Source: Adineta steineri (lineage: Eukaryota; Rotifera; Eurotatoria; Adinetida; Adinetidae). Taken from it: a DNA stretch of 64,000 nucleotides. Under the pieces are notes generated by a model that saw nothing but the letters and a program-made list of their open reading frames with translations, was not told the origin of the DNA and ran no database searches. Position numbers and translations under genes: made by a program. The stretch spans positions 81,842 through 145,841 of the forward strand of contig CAJNOI010000206.1 of the NCBI GenBank assembly GCA_905250115.1. Direction: 5' to 3'. Positions 46,101 through 59,268 of this stretch are shown piece by piece (the stretch's first letter is position 1; every line of letters begins with the position of its first letter).

Positions 46101-49100
46101 TGTTAGTGAAAGAGTTGTTCAAGAAGCACTTGATCGAGCATGCAAAAGTAAGAATTATTTAAAAAATTACTATTGATTATATTATCATTATGTGTATAGA
46201 TCGTACAACAATAGTTATTGCTCATCGTTTAACTACGATTAAAAATGCTGATTATATCTATGTATTAGATGAAGGAAGTGTAATTGAAGAAGGTACACAT
46301 GAAACATTATTGGCAAAAGATGGAGGGAGATATCAAACAATGGTTAAAATGCAACAATCTGAAAATACGTTTCATAGACAAGAGAGTCTGATGCAAATGG
46401 AAAAAGCAGCAGCTGAAGATGAAGAACAATTATGTATGTTACCATTCTAATATTAGTAATTATTGCATTTTATGAACTTGATTTTGTTTTTTGGAATAGT
46501 GGCACGTGTTCGTCTATTGAGTGAGAGCGAAGCAATTGATATAAATCGGGTAAAAATAAATATCTAATAATTTTTAAAGATCATTATTAATATGTAAATT
46601 TTTAGAGAGCGTCGATAGCAATAAGAGGAAGATCTGTCTTTCTAAGACTCATGAAGATGAATAGCCCTGAATGGAAATTTATCTTGATTGGTTGTGTAGT
46701 ATGCATACTTGGTGGATTACGTGGACCAGTGTTCTCGCTTCTATTCGCAAAAATCATTAATGTGAGTGATTTTATTCATATGAATATTCTAACAAAAGAT
46801 AAGTGAAATGTTTTTTTTTTGTCGACTTTTTCTTTTATTTAGGAATTTAATGATTGTAAAGACACTGAGATGCGTCATCGTGTGATGATTACAAGTGGTT
46901 TATTTTTTCCTTTCGGCGCTGTCTTTATGATTCTTCGTTTTTTCCAAGTAATATTAACATTACTAAACTATATCAATGAGTTTTTTATGTTTGTTTACAG
47001 TATGTCGCTTTTGGAATTGCAGGAGCGAAATTGGTTAGTCGCCTTCGTTCAAAAGCTTTTGCATGTTTACTTCGTCAAGAAGTAGCTTATTTTGATCGAC
47101 CTGAAAATAGTTCCGGAGCTATATGTACTCAACTCTCTTCTAATGCAGCTGCTATTCAAGACATGGCTGGTGCAAGATTAGGTTTTATTTGCGAAACTTT
47201 ATCCTTATGTTTTTTTGGCTTCGTACTTGGCATTTTTTACAGCTTAGAGTTGACAATAATCATAGCTATTCCTTTCTTTATCATACTGATCGCTGCTATT
47301 ATGCAAATACGTTTGAGTTCATGGTTAAAAACACAATCTGATCTCATTTACTCTGAAGCTAGCACGGTAAAACCATTTTATTATTCATAATCTTTGAATG
47401 TGTAATAGAATTATACATTATTCGATCAAATGATTATTAAATATTCATTCTATGTTGTGTCTTATTTAGCTTGCTGTTGAAGTTATTACCAATATGCGCA
47501 CAGTAAAACAGTTATCAATGGAAAATGAGGTTTTACGACAATATTCGGATCTGATTGATCAAGTATTAGGGTTAGTCTTATAAGTATTATGCATGCACCT
47601 ATATATTTGATAACAAAACTCCGAGTGCTTTTAATAATCATGATTAATTCTATCAAAAGCATGTTCTTCTATATCGATAATGAAATAATAATACCGAATA
47701 TAGCTCTCTTTTTTTGCAGATATTTACTTCAATCTTCAATAAATTTTCTTTTGTTTAGAATGTCTTGGAAACCTGACGCAGTTTTTGCAACAGTATCTGC
47801 ATTATACTGGGCGATGGATTCATTCGCTTTGGGACTTTTGTATTGGCGTGCTTTGGTACTTGTTGAAAACAATGAACTAGACATGAACGATGTTGTTATG
47901 TAACTAAAACAATAATTTTCATAATCTATAAAATAAGTTTTATTATCTTTTGTATTTTTATAGGATTTCTGCTTTTGGAATGTTCGCAATAGAAGCACTA
48001 AAAGTTGTTGGGATGTTGTAAGATATAGAATCTATGTTTTTTTATTTTTTTTTTCGTTATTTATCATTTCAGAGGAGAACGTATTGGTTCATCATTTGCT
48101 GCTGCTCACGCTTTTTTTGATCTATTTGATCGAATACCAACTATTGATAATGGATCTACTAAAGGCCAAGAATTAGTGAAAGAAAAAGAAAACTATTGTT
48201 TTTCGATTGTATATTTTATTCTTGAATTGTTTAGACTGATTTTCGGGGAGAAACAGAATTTAATCAAGTTAAATTTATTTATCCAAGTCGTCCAACAGTT
48301 CTTGTTCTTAATAAACTTCAGTTATCTATTAAATCAGGTCAACGTATAGCTCTTGTTGGTATGTTTAACTAAATTATGTTTTCTTGTTCATTGATCGTAT
48401 AATATAATCATCGATTTAGGTGCATCTGGATGTGGAAAATCAACAATTGTTCAATTATTAGAACGATTTTATGATGTTACAAATGGACAATTGGTAAGTA
48501 TCTCTTTTCTATATATATAATTCAAGTACTTTTATAAACAAAAATATTAATATAAACAAGACTCTTGATGGTGTTGATATTCGAAAACTAAATGTTCAAT
48601 GGCTTCGTTCTTGTCTGGGTGTTGTTAGTCAAGAACCAGTTTTATTTGATTTAACAATTGCTGAAAATATAGCATATGGATTAGAAAATATACCAATGGA
48701 TGAGATTGTTCTTGCTGCAACTAAAGCTAATATTCATGAATTTATTCAACAATTACCTCAAGTTAGATTAATATTTTGATTGTTTAAAAATATTATCTAA
48801 TTTTGTTATAGGGTTATGAGACAAAAGTTGGTGTAAAAGGTAGCTTTTTATCAGGTGGTGAAAAACAACGTATTGCTATTGCTCGAGTTCTTATTCGTCG
48901 ACCTAAAATATTATTATTAGATGAAGCTACAAGTGCTATGGATCCATACAATGAACGAGTAAGTTTATTTTCTTTTATATATATAATTAATATTTTTAAT
49001 AATCAAAGATAGTACAAGAAACTCTTGATCAAGCTCAAACAGACGATTCTAGTCGAACATCAATTATTATTGCACATCGTCTTTCAACAATACGTTCATG

Positions 49101-49218
49101 TGATTTAATATATGTACTTGAAATGGGTCGTATAGTCGAAAGTGGTACTCATATAGAACTAATACAAAAAGGTGGAATTTATTATAAAATGTTAAATGCA
49201 CAAAACAACGTACAATAA
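43147..49218 (+). CDS. ABCB-type full transporter (P-glycoprotein / MDR-like)
   Basis: I can trace 28 exons with GT-AG borders and continuous phase, totalling about 1,348 codons, the normal size of a full ABCB exporter. Layout: TMD1 (exons near 43494-45262), NBD1 with Walker [10 protein letters not shown] (split by the intron at 45538), L-S-G-G-E-K-Q-R near 46005, [12 protein letters not shown] and I-A-H-R-L. A charged linker ([10 protein letters not shown]) follows, then TMD2 (46606-48017) and NBD2 with G-A-S-G-C-G-K-S-T near 48425, L-S-G-G-E-K-Q-R near 48856, [12 protein letters not shown] and I-A-H-R-L-S-T. Both ATP sites look catalytically complete. Expected role: ATP-driven efflux of hydrophobic compounds at the plasma membrane. 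The longest intron is 44076-44398. Start chosen as the first ATG in exon 1, with an acidic cytosolic N-terminus. Confidence 0.93.
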
Positions 49219-50342
49219 TTATTATTCAACTATTTCATTAACAAATATTTTTTACTAATTTTCTTTTTTTTCTATAATATGTATGAAATTAACTTTGAAT
49301 TAAATTACATCTAATTTCATAGAAAATTTCAGTGATCAATTTTTGATATCAACGAAATATTTTAATAAATTAAATAATAGAAGAGAAATTGTGAAAGTAT
49401 TAAGCCAATATTTTATTTCCACTATAAGTTCACAATATCCATTGATTAAATCTGATAACATTTACAAAAATTCTCTTCAAATATCGCTTGAAAAGAAATT
49501 CGAAGGGTCTCGCGTATTATATATTTATTTACTATGAAAAATATTTCTTATTGCCTTTTCCCTTTGCTTTTCTTCATCTTGTTTACAATTATTCAACAAG
49601 TATTTATATTTACATTTGTTTCATTTCTTTCTAACATAAAAAATAATTAAAAAAATTTTTCTTTCTTTTTTTGTTTCTTTCACATAAAATCTCAATTATA
49701 TTTGTAATTACTTTGTTGATTTGAATTTAATTAAAAATTCAGTTGAATGTTATCAATAAATTTATGATGTTTAATTTAGAGAAATAATTTTTGTCCAAGA
49801 ACTTGCCCAGCTCCCTTTTTTAGATATAGTGTTTCGAGAATATCAGCAAACTTTTCTTTTAATTAATCAATAATTATTTAATAAAGAACTAATCTCAGAT
49901 TTGAATTCTTGAACTTCAATTATGTTTTAGTTAAGTTTTATAGGAAATGTTATTAATATTTAATAATTCGTTAAGCCGAAGGTTAGTTTAGGCTTCCCTA
50001 TTCTCTAGTATAAATAGAATATTTTGACTGTAGAGTGAATTTTGATAAATAGGTAAAATGTGGATGACAGGCTTTTTGTTGACTCACGTCAGTTTTGGCT
50101 CGCTTCATATCATTTCGAAAAACAAATCAACCAATACACCTGCATGTCCTAGAATGTAAGAAGCATGCGCGTCAAAACAAAAACAAATCACATACATTAT
50201 ATATTCACTACCGCGTGAGAGACGTTTTGCAATACTACTGGGAAAATACGTACGAAAGAGAGTAGGATTTGCGATGAAAGTCAAATAATATAGTCTATTA
50301 TGGCGATGCTATATGGATAAATCCAACATGTATAAATCCAAC

Positions 50343-50378
<36 letters not shown>

Positions 50379-50437
50379 GCTCGGTAATCAAAGGGTTAAT
50401 AATAAATTGCATCAGTATCAAAACAACTAATAACATC
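49219..50437. other. Intergenic interval with microsatellite
   Basis: AT-rich. The only distinct feature is a TA dinucleotide run near 50345-50376 flanked by CATGTA/TACATG, which makes the whole stretch a perfect palindrome about 38 bp long. Just before it GTATAAATCCAACAT is partly duplicated. The run lies about 60 bp before the TNFAIP8-like start codon. Confidence 0.6.
50345..50376. repeat. (TA)n microsatellite, palindromic
   Basis: About 16 TA units within CATG...CATG; can fold into a cruciform. Confidence 0.85.
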
Positions 50438-51216
50438 ATGGAGCAAGAATCTGCAAATTTATTGCAAAATCATGCCAGAAGTACAATAGTACAAAGTCGT
50501 AGTATTCGTTCTCAAAAAAAATTATGCAAGTAAGAATATTTTAATGCTAAACATAATCAAGAAAATATGTACAATCTATTTTTTTATTCATTAGAATATT
50601 CTCAAATAAATATATTGCACAATGTTTCATTCCTACACGTTTGAATCGAGTTTTGAACAATTTGCATCGTTTGGCAGAAGGTTTTCTGGACAATAATCAA
50701 GATGCAGACAGATTATTACAAAAGATAATAAAATCAGGATTTAAATTTCATGTGCTCTACAGGAATCGAATTATTCCATTCAGCCCAGATGGTAGACGAT
50801 TAATGATGAAATTGCGTGATGAATTTATTTTAGTTTTTGCAATGATTGTTGCCCTCAACTATTTGGATCTCATATTCATTCAATACTCGCTCCAACGTAA
50901 ACTCCAACGTAAACTCAGACATTGTCAACAGTTAATTCGCAGAATTATTGGAAATCACCTGACACAAAAAAGTCATGATCGAATCGATTTTATTTTTGAT
51001 TTTATTTCGGATGCAGATTTTTTGGCCTATATTTTTGATTCTGAATTAACACGTAATCATGCTATCATCGAAGAAATTATCGATGATCTACGTGCATTGA
51101 TGTCTGATGCTCTACTTGCATTGTTATCTGATGCTCTAAGTGCATTGATGCCTGATTCTCTACGGGTATTGATGTCTGATGCTCTACGTGTATTCGTGCG
51201 TGATAGTCTAATCTAA
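50438..51216 (+). CDS. TNFAIP8-like (TIPE family) protein with C-terminal octapeptide repeats
   Basis: Two exons (50438-50529 and 50595-51216) give 238 codons (237 aa). The central part aligns by eye with the TNFAIP8/TIPE fold: S-Q-K-K-L near 27, V-L-N-N-L-H-R-L-A, the V-L-Y-R-N motif near 73, then I-I-G-N-H-L-T-Q-K-S-H-D-R-I and F-I-S-D-A-D-F-L-A, corresponding to the conserved H-L-T-x-K-S-H-x-R and F-S-D-x-x-F-L-A of animal TIPE proteins. TIPE proteins bind phosphoinositides in a hydrophobic cavity and regulate survival and immune signalling (known in vertebrates). After the domain, where family members normally end, there are five tandem 8-residue units of the type R-A-L-M-S-D-A-L. That tail is not part of the known family and probably forms an amphipathic helix. 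Confidence 0.85.
51091..51210 (+). repeat. Coding 24-bp minisatellite, five units
   Basis: Five consecutive 24-bp units inside the TNFAIP8-like CDS, each encoding a variant of R-A-L-M-S-D-A-L (L-A-L-L-S-D-A-L, S-A-L-M-P-D-S-L, R-V-L-M-S-D-A-L, R-V-F-V-R-D-S-L). Exactly 120 bp, so phase is kept. Differences between units are few, suggesting recent expansion. Confidence 0.9.
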
Positions 51217-52280
51217 GAATAATTTTTTTTTCTTTTGTATCTTATATTTAAACCTGATATATTTCTGTTCTAATAATAAAACGTGGAAAAGAATCAACTC
51301 GTTACAAAAACTTAAAATTTCAAGTTTACGCACTTTTAAAGCTCATTGTTTTTTTTAGTCAGAGACTATGACTATTTGTATATTTTTGTATGAGATATAA
51401 GCAAGATTTATCATTTCTATATATTTTATTTTTTTCAAAATTAAATAGATCACATTCGAATGAATATCTAAAAATTGATCGAATCCTTTTCGTACTTCTT
51501 GATTATCTAAATTCGAAAATTGATTTATAGTTTATTCAATATCATTTTTTAATTTATTATTTTCTAAAAGTGCTTGTGTAAGAATTAATTCTGACCAGCT
51601 ACGAACATAAGATATGGGTATAGGTAGTGTGAATGTATTTTATCTTTACCTACATCCATTCCCTCATTATTATCGAGTTTTGATTGAGTTTTTCTTATTC
51701 GATGAAAGAAACTAAATCTAGTTTTTAATTTATAATCAAAAAACAATAGGAAATAAAATCGAATGAAGTAATCTGATTGCTTTAAAAGAATTTGATCCAC
51801 TGTTTACAGAATCAAAGTATGGGTACAAAAAACGATCATACATCTAGTAACTATAAAATAAGACGATGAATCGGGTAATTCGTCAAAGGAATAATTTAAA
51901 AAATTCACTTCGCAAAAAATCTGTTGAATGAATCTCGTTCTAACAAATAAAATTACTTTCAATAATATAATTTATTATTTTTGTAATAATTCGAAAAAGC
52001 TTTGGAAGGCACTTTTACATACAAGTTAGACTCGTGTGCCATCTAGTTATATGTGCACTGGTTGATAGCATGAAAAGACATCATATATATGACCTATATA
52101 GAGCAAATAAAAGGAAGAAAAATAAACTGCATGATAGTTTTAAGTTTTTGCGTTCTTCATTTTTATCAAATACACGTGTTTTTCAAACAAAGCATTTTCT
52201 CTATTCTACATTCATAAAACACACCTCTTTTATTATATAAATATCTTTGTATAGAATATAGAGTCTTTAGTCTTATAAAG
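51217..52280. other. Intergenic interval
   Basis: About 1.06 kb, AT-rich. A very diverged hairpin-like pair (GGGTATAGGTAGTGTGAATG near 51616-51635 and TTACCTACATCCATTCCCTC near 51646-51665) may be an old copy of the telomere-like repeat. No gene seen. Confidence 0.4.
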
Positions 52281-53738
52281 ATGCCTTTTCGTGATCAATG
52301 GCGTGATGTAAAATGTTTATATGATGACGGTATTCCAATAGATACAACAAGTAATGAAACAGCAAAATTATTCGATGCTGCTCTTACACAATACACTGGC
52401 TGGTAAATAAATAAATAAACCGTTTTTTTTATAAAAATTCAAAAGTATTGTTTTTTCTTCTCAAGGTATAATGATAAACAATTGGACGGTGTTGAATCAA
52501 CTATATCACGTCTTCTATCATCTGATCCAACATGTATAACTAGTCGTATACTAGCAACTGGTATTGATTTATTAGGTACAGCAACTCCATCATCATCTCA
52601 TCATTCCAAAACTCTTGAATCACTTGGAAATATAACATCATCAAATAAATATATTCAACTTCATAGTCAAGCGCTTCTTCAATGGTCACTTGGTCAATTT
52701 GCTAAAGCTACTGATACATGGGAACAAATTCTTGTTCTATATCCATTTGATATGATGTCAATTAAATTTGTATCAGATACATATTTTTATGTTGGTAATC
52801 GTGATATGCTTCGTGATTCAATTGCACGAATTTTACCTATATGGGAAACATCAACTGATCGACCATTAAAATCATATTTATATGGTATGTATGCATTTGG
52901 ATTAGGTGAAACAAATATGATTGAAAGAGCTGAAAAAGAAGCTCGATTTGGATTAGAACTCAATCCACATGATGGTTGGGCAACACATGCATTAGCACAT
53001 GCTTTAGAATATGCTGGAGAAACATCTCAAGGAATTCAATTTTTAAAAGAAACCAATCAAAATTGGCAACACAGTGATATTATTAAGCCACATATTGATT
53101 GGCATTGGGCTTTATATGAAATAGAACAAGGCAATAAAGAAATAGCTGAAAATATTTTAACAAATCATTTATTAAATAGAAATACTGATATGGGTATGCT
53201 AGATTTTGTAGATGTTGCATCATTAATTTATCGTCTTAAACTTGCTGGACAAAAATCTTCAACAATTTATTCATCAACTCAATTAAAAAAATTCTTAAAT
53301 GATCATTTACATGATCATACATTGATATTTAATGATCTTCATATTTATTTTATATTAGATGATTATGTTGATCAAGAAAATCGAATGGATTTTCTTCGAA
53401 CTTTGAAAGAATGTTATGATACATCTGATTCTGATAATAGTCAAGTTTATCGTCAAGTTGGACAATATATATTTAAAGCTATGGATCAATTTCAAGAGAA
53501 AAATTATTCACAAGTTGTTGAACTTCTTTATCCAATAAGAAATAAAATTTATCAAATTGGTGGATCAAATGCACAACGTGATCTTTTCTATTTATTATTA
53601 ATTCATTCAGCAGTTCATTCATCGAATAATCAACATCAACAGTTAGCTAAACAATTAATCAATGAACGATGTTTAATGCGAAATAAAACAAAATCAAAAA
53701 TGATGGAAAATTATGCTAATACAATACTTAATGATTAA
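52281..53738 (+). CDS. TTC38: Tetratricopeptide repeat protein 38
   Basis: Two exons (52281-52402 and 52466-53738) join as tg|g to 465 codons (464 aa), nearly the length of human TTC38 (469). The translation follows the family closely: T-T-S-N-E-T-A-K-L-F-D-A-A-L-T-Q-Y near 28, W-E-Q-I-L near 130, P-F-D-M-M-S-I-K-F with Y-F-Y-V-G, the R-D-S-I-A-R-I-L-P-I-W segment, Y-A-F-G-L-x-E-T, and N-P-H-D-G-W-A-T-H-A-L-A-H with I-D-W-H-W-A-L-Y-E-I-E. TTC38 is a soluble TPR-like protein of unknown biochemical role. It also has bacterial relatives, but one intron and strong similarity to animal sequences argue for vertical descent. The start is the first ATG; no in-frame ATG upstream. Confidence 0.92.
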
Positions 53739-54931
53739 TTAACTACGAAAACATTTTTAGACTATAAAGAAAAAACAAAGATTAAACTTTTTCTAATTAT
53801 TTTTTTTTTTAGTATAACATTTAATAGTGTTTGTTTTATCAAAATGAAAGATGATTAAAATTAGATCGTATTTTTAGTTTTAAAAATGGACAGAAACTAT
53901 GATTTTCATTAATTGACATTATAAGAAAATACTAAAAGAATTGTTGATAAATTATTGACTTTAATAACTTAAGAATAATAGCTACTTCATTTTCATTGAC
54001 TGCGTATTTTTTTCCGTAGTATTATAAACACATTCGTACTTGACTGTTAGAGTAGCTCTTTTTCCGAGTACGCAGCTAACAATAAAGGAAATTTTAGTCT
54101 TTGTAAAGAATATAATATTTTGTTATTACATTTTAAGATCATTTTTTTTTCAAAATACGTGTTTTATTATTTTATCGTTAATAAATTCTTTAGATTTTTA
54201 TATTTGAAAATAAATAATTTAAAATAAAAGATATATTTCAAATATCATTGTTGATATATTAATTGCATGTATTATTCGTTATTTGAGCTATAAATATTTG
54301 TATTTGATCACGAAAAGAAAAGAAAACGATAGCTGGTTATAAGCGATACTTTGGAGTATTTCTTTTTATACTGTCGTCGTTCTCGGAACACATACTTTAG
54401 CTTGATTAAATTGTGATGAATGAAATTTATATTAACAGATGGCGTACTAAAACAATCAATATAATAGCTAAATGCATTAATAAAAACTAATCAATTAGAA
54501 ACACTTTCAAATATCTATGTCGTTAATTTAAAAATAAAATCTTATTAATTTTAGTTTAATATTAATAATTTATTTTAATGTCCATTGCCATGCAACAGAC
54601 GATTCAGTACCTTATTTTTTTAGTTACCATCAGGAGTTCACAATAACAAAAACACGATAAGAAAATTTACATGAAATCCTCTTAACGTTCTTTTTTCTGT
54701 TGTTGCCGTGGTCGTTACACACGCAAACGACATATTTCCATTCGAAAACTGAATCACGCACATGACAAAATGAATGGGGTTGTTTTTTTATTTCTTTATT
54801 TTTGCAGATGTGTATTGATTAGAATAGAAAAAGTACAAGTGTGTTCGCTTCTATTGTCGTTGACTTATTTTCTTCCATCATCATTATTCGGGTTAATTTA
54901 GCTATTAAATTATCATAAATAATTGAAGACA
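53739..54931. other. Intergenic interval
   Basis: 1.2 kb of AT-rich DNA between two plus-strand genes. No frame, hairpin copy or RNA gene recognised. Confidence 0.5.
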
Positions 54932-56855
54932 ATGACTAAATTATGTATATGTCAAATTTGTACCTGTGGGTAAGTTAATAAATATTATCTTGATAATGAG
55001 AAAAATTAAAAAAATCTGTAAGTTAATCGAATCATATCATAACATTTGTTATATTCAAGGTTTTTGTTATTGTGTTTCTTTGAATGACGAAAAAAAAACA
55101 TACCAGCTGTTACATATTCTTTCTAGGAAACATCGTTGTCCACATCGTCCTTATGGTATTATTGGTAAAGGTGATCAAGATTGTGCGGTAACTGAATATC
55201 GTTCGGAATTCATTCCTCGTCAAGGTGGTGTACGAGAATCATTCAAACCTGAATATAATTTACAATTAAGTACAGCACGTTTGGATGATGAAACAACACA
55301 TAAGTAATTGAATGATTTTAATCAAAATATAGTATTCAATTTATTGCTTTACTTAGACATGATTTTATTCAACACTCACTTTATCAACAACATTCCTATA
55401 AACCACACGAAGTTTATGTTAAACAAGGAGATTTTGATTCGGCAACTAGTTATAATACTGAATACACACGTATAAGAAATATTTATTCTTTTATTTTATC
55501 AAAAATAAATTTCATATTATTTTAGCCAAAGGCGGTGAACGAGCTCAAATGATTAGACATGAAGATCATCGATCAGCACAACTTCCATTTGAAGGCAATC
55601 CAACATATCGAAGTATATTTTATTTAATTAAATTTTTCGTTAGAGTTTTTTTCATTCGTTTTCTTCTTCTAGGTGATTATCGTAAATGGGAAAGTGGTCG
55701 AACTGAAGCCATCCGACACGATGGTGGATATGTAAGATTAATTTTTTTTTTATCATATTTGTTTTTATTATTTTTCATTCAAGATTCCACCAACAGCTCC
55801 ATTTGGAGGTGAAAGTACATATACAACAGATTTTTTAAAACATCAAGGAGCAATGCGTCAAGCTATTCGACCTGATCAATCTATCTTAGCATCTCATGAT
55901 CCATTTGATGATCGTACTGGTTATCGTTCAGATTATATTCAACATCCACAACAAGAACGTTTTCAACGTATAAGAGATGAATATGTTCCAAATCAAGCTT
56001 CTTTAGATTCATTAACAACACATCGAAGAGATTTTACACCAAAAGATGGTATAAAATAAAAGAAAAATTAATAAAAACAAAATTTATCTTTTTTTTGTAT
56101 ATTTAGCTGATCGAACACGTTCAATGAAACCTGATCAACAAGGTTTTCGATCAGATGCCCGTTTTGATGATACAACAACAAATAAAACAGATTATAAACC
56201 ATGGGAAGTACATCCGATTCAAACACATAGACCTGATGTCTATCGAGGAGTAAATGGTGAAATGGATTTAAATACAATGTATAATTCAGAATTTACACCA
56301 AAATCATTTTCAAAAGTTGCAGCAATTAGACCAATTGAAAGACGTGGAACTGATGCTAAATTTGAAGGAAATACAACTTATTTAGGTGATTATAAACAAT
56401 GGCCTGAAGGACGACAAGCAGCTATACGAGGACAAAATGGTTATATACCTCCAAGTGCACCCTTTGAAGGAATGTCAACATATCGAGGTTAACATAAAAT
56501 TTTTTCATTTTATTAATTTTAAAAAAATTTTTCGCAGGTCATTATATTCAACATGATGGTGAAATGCAACGTTCATTTAAACCTGATGGTATTGCCTACA
56601 GATCAACAGTTCCATTTGATGATACGACTATGTACAAAACTGAATATACTAAAAAAGAAATTGAACCTTGTCCAGCTACTTTTCTTGAGTAAGATCTATT
56701 TTTGTTTTAGTCATATTTTCTTCATGCATTTTTCTAAATATAGAACACCAAGAAGTAATTTTGTTCTTCATCATGTCGAACCAACTGGTCATAAATTTTA
56801 TGAATCACAGAATGGAACATATCAACCACAATATCAACAACCTCTTGCAGTTTAA
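54932..56855 (+). CDS. SAXO: Stabilizer of axonemal microtubules (SAXO / FAM154 family)
   Basis: Nine exons (54932-54969, 55127-55303, 55357-55469, 55526-55612, 55673-55731, 55784-56048, 56107-56487, 56538-56688, 56744-56855) give 461 codons (460 aa) with all phases consistent. The N-terminus C-I-C-Q-I-C-T-C-G-K-H-R-C-P-H is the diagnostic Cys-rich microtubule-binding start of SAXO proteins. It is followed by many Mn-type repeats of the pattern P-F-x-x-x-T-x-Y-x-x-D-Y/F, spaced about 30-35 residues (T-T-H-K-H-D-F, N-P-T-Y-R-S-D-Y, E-S-T-Y-T-T-D-F, T-G-Y-R-S-D-Y, T-T-N-K-T-D-Y, N-T-T-Y-L-G-D-Y). SAXO binds and stabilises microtubules of cilia, centrioles and basal bodies, as expected in a ciliated animal such as a rotifer. 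SAXO1 versus SAXO2 cannot be decided. Confidence 0.92.
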
Positions 56856-57603
56856 TACACGCTAATAACCTACGCATCGAATAGTGAAGAAGAAAAAAAC
56901 AGCGAATTATCATCATTTTATTTTTATTTTTTTTTTTGTCACTTACTTATTTTATTTTACTTGGAAGAGTTTCGTTTTTTCTTTAATATATTTCATAACT
57001 CTCTCTTGCTCCAGATCTGTTCTCTTTTTTTTCTAAGAAATATATATCTATTGGTTTAAAGAAAAAACTTATTTATTCTTACAACTGAATCGATTAAGAA
57101 GGACGTTAGTAATGAAACCATTGAAACACTCACACTTGAAATAATTCTTTTCTTTTACTAAACGAAAAGAGTTTAATTTCGATCGAATTATTTATTTTGT
57201 GAATTTTCTACACAACAATTAAGTTGACAGATATAATTACAAAGTTTTAAAGTCAATTATTTTTAAATTTTCACAATATAATACATGAAATTTGTTCTAA
57301 ATATACTTCATTGAAAATAAAATTTATATCTGCTTTACATTATTTATCGAGAAAAAAAAAGAAGAAAAGTTCGAGAGAAAACAAAATCTCTTTATAAGAA
57401 AAAAAACAAACTTTTCTTCTTTTATATACAATAGCATGAACAATGTTATGCAGACAAAAAAAGAGAACCTGTACAATAAATAAAATAGGAAGTTCGATAT
57501 CAAATTATACATATAAAAAACAAAAGATTATCGAAAAAAAAATATCTGACATAATATAAGAGAAAATTGTTTTATTTTTTGAATATTATACAACAAAAAT
57601 ATC
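56856..57603. other. Intergenic interval between convergent genes
   Basis: About 750 bp, very AT-rich, holding the 3' ends of SAXO (plus) and the coiled-coil gene (minus). Nothing else recognised. Confidence 0.5.
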
Positions 57604-59268
57604 TTATTTCATACGTGTAGATGTTGAGTTAAAATGCTTATCATTTGATATAGATTTCTTTTTATCATCAATGACAACATTGCCTTTTAATTTTGATTTT
57701 AATAAAGATGTTGATCTAAACATTTTTATGAATAATAGAAAAGAAAATTTACATAAATATCTATTTACTTATTTGAAGTCGTAGGAAGAGATGTTAATGG
57801 ACCAGTTGGTCGTCGTATAGTTGAAATATTTGTATTTGATCTAGATTTAATTCGATGTAAATATAAAAACAACAAGAAAATATTTTTTTACTTTGAAAAT
57901 GTATTATTATTAATCATTCGAGATCGATCACCTATTAGAATTTCGAAAACAATTATAATAGAATGAAAAGATTTTTTTTTACTTGAGGGCATTCGGCTAT
58001 TAGTCGATTTAGTTGTTAATTGTTTCTAAAAAAATAACATTATTCGAAAAAACAATATAATTAAATTATTATCTAAAACCTGTTTTTGAATTTTTGGTAT
58101 ATTTTCAATTTCTTCTCGAAGATTTCTATAGACAAAATACAAATATTATATATACTTAATTCTATTAATTAATTTCTACTTTATAGTCAGGTCATTTTCA
58201 ATTAATTTATTATTCATTTCTTGTTTCATTAATTCATATTCAATCACAATCTACAAATATTTGTTTGTTTTTTTTTCGATGATTCAATTTCTATAAAATT
58301 ACTTTATCAAATGTTTCTTTTTCTAATAATAACATTGTATGATCATTTCGAAGATTATCAAGTTCAAGATTCTAATCATAAACGAAATAAAATAAAAATA
58401 AAAAAATATTATAAATTCATTTACAGTTTGAGCAAGTAATTGTTCTTTGTCCAGAAGAGATGTATTGTATTGTTGACATTGTGAATTATGTTCTAAAGGA
58501 AAATTTCGAAAAAATAAAATTTCTTTATTAAATTTAATTCATACCTTGAATAAGTTTATCAACTATTTGTTGATGCTCTTGTTTTAGTATCTCTAATTCA
58601 TTTTCATGTGACTAAAAAATAGAAATTTGTCATAAAGAGATGTTCGAAATTCGCTAGTGTCACTTTAGATATTGAAATAATTACTTTTTTTAATAAAATA
58701 CATTCAAGTTGTAAATTTGCTTTACTCTAAATATAAAAATCAATATTATTTTTCTTAGAAAATTAAAAACCTTACTTCTTCTAAAACTTTATTTTCTTCT
58801 CTCATTTGAATAAAATCTTGATCAGAATCAATTTCTAAAACATCATCAAAATAATTCAAAGAAATTCTTTTGTTTTGTTTGACTAACGTTTACTAAATTT
58901 ATTTAAAGGTGTACATCCACCTATTTTACGTTTATTATTTATTGGTGTTCCAGTTGTATTTAATATAGATTGACTTATATTAACACCAGAAAAATCTTTA
59001 CGTCTTGTTGAATGTGCAAGTATTGGTTGTCGACGAATTTTAATACTAAATTAAAATATATTAGTCTTGAATTAAGATAATATATGATAAATGAATACCT
59101 ATTATTTATTTCAGAAGTGTCAGTTGAATCCTCTTCATCAACAAGAATTGGTAATCGTGCAAGTGCTTCATTCAATGCATCTTGATCCATCGGTCGTATA
59201 GGTCGATTATCATAATCTGAATAAATATTTTCATCTTGGGAAGTATTCATCGATGGTTCGAGATCCAT
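57604..59268 (-). CDS. Coiled-coil protein, not recognised
   Basis: A multi-exon minus-strand gene from ATG 59268 (exon 59099-59268, then from 59045) to TAA 57604-57606. The N-terminus is acidic and disordered (Y-D-N-R-P-I-R-P-M-D-Q-D-A-L-N-E-A), followed by a basic Ser/Thr-rich region with T-P-type sites. A long coiled coil encoded by several exons of 40-90 bp runs from about 58850 to 58090 (L-E-I-L-K-Q-E-H-Q-Q-I-V-D-K-L; L-E-L-D-N-L-R-N-D-H). The C-terminus is basic (S-R-S-N-T-N-I-S-T-I-R-R-P-T-G-P). This layout fits centrosome or spindle proteins, but I cannot name the family. Near 58890 the frame continues only if a very short intron (about 32-37 bp ending GTTAG) is spliced; otherwise there is a frameshift. 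It is adjacent to RPA2, same strand. Confidence 0.65.

Noticed and set aside
50345..50376. TA run as a CRISPR or satellite array
   Set aside because: It is a simple dinucleotide microsatellite with no spacer structure.
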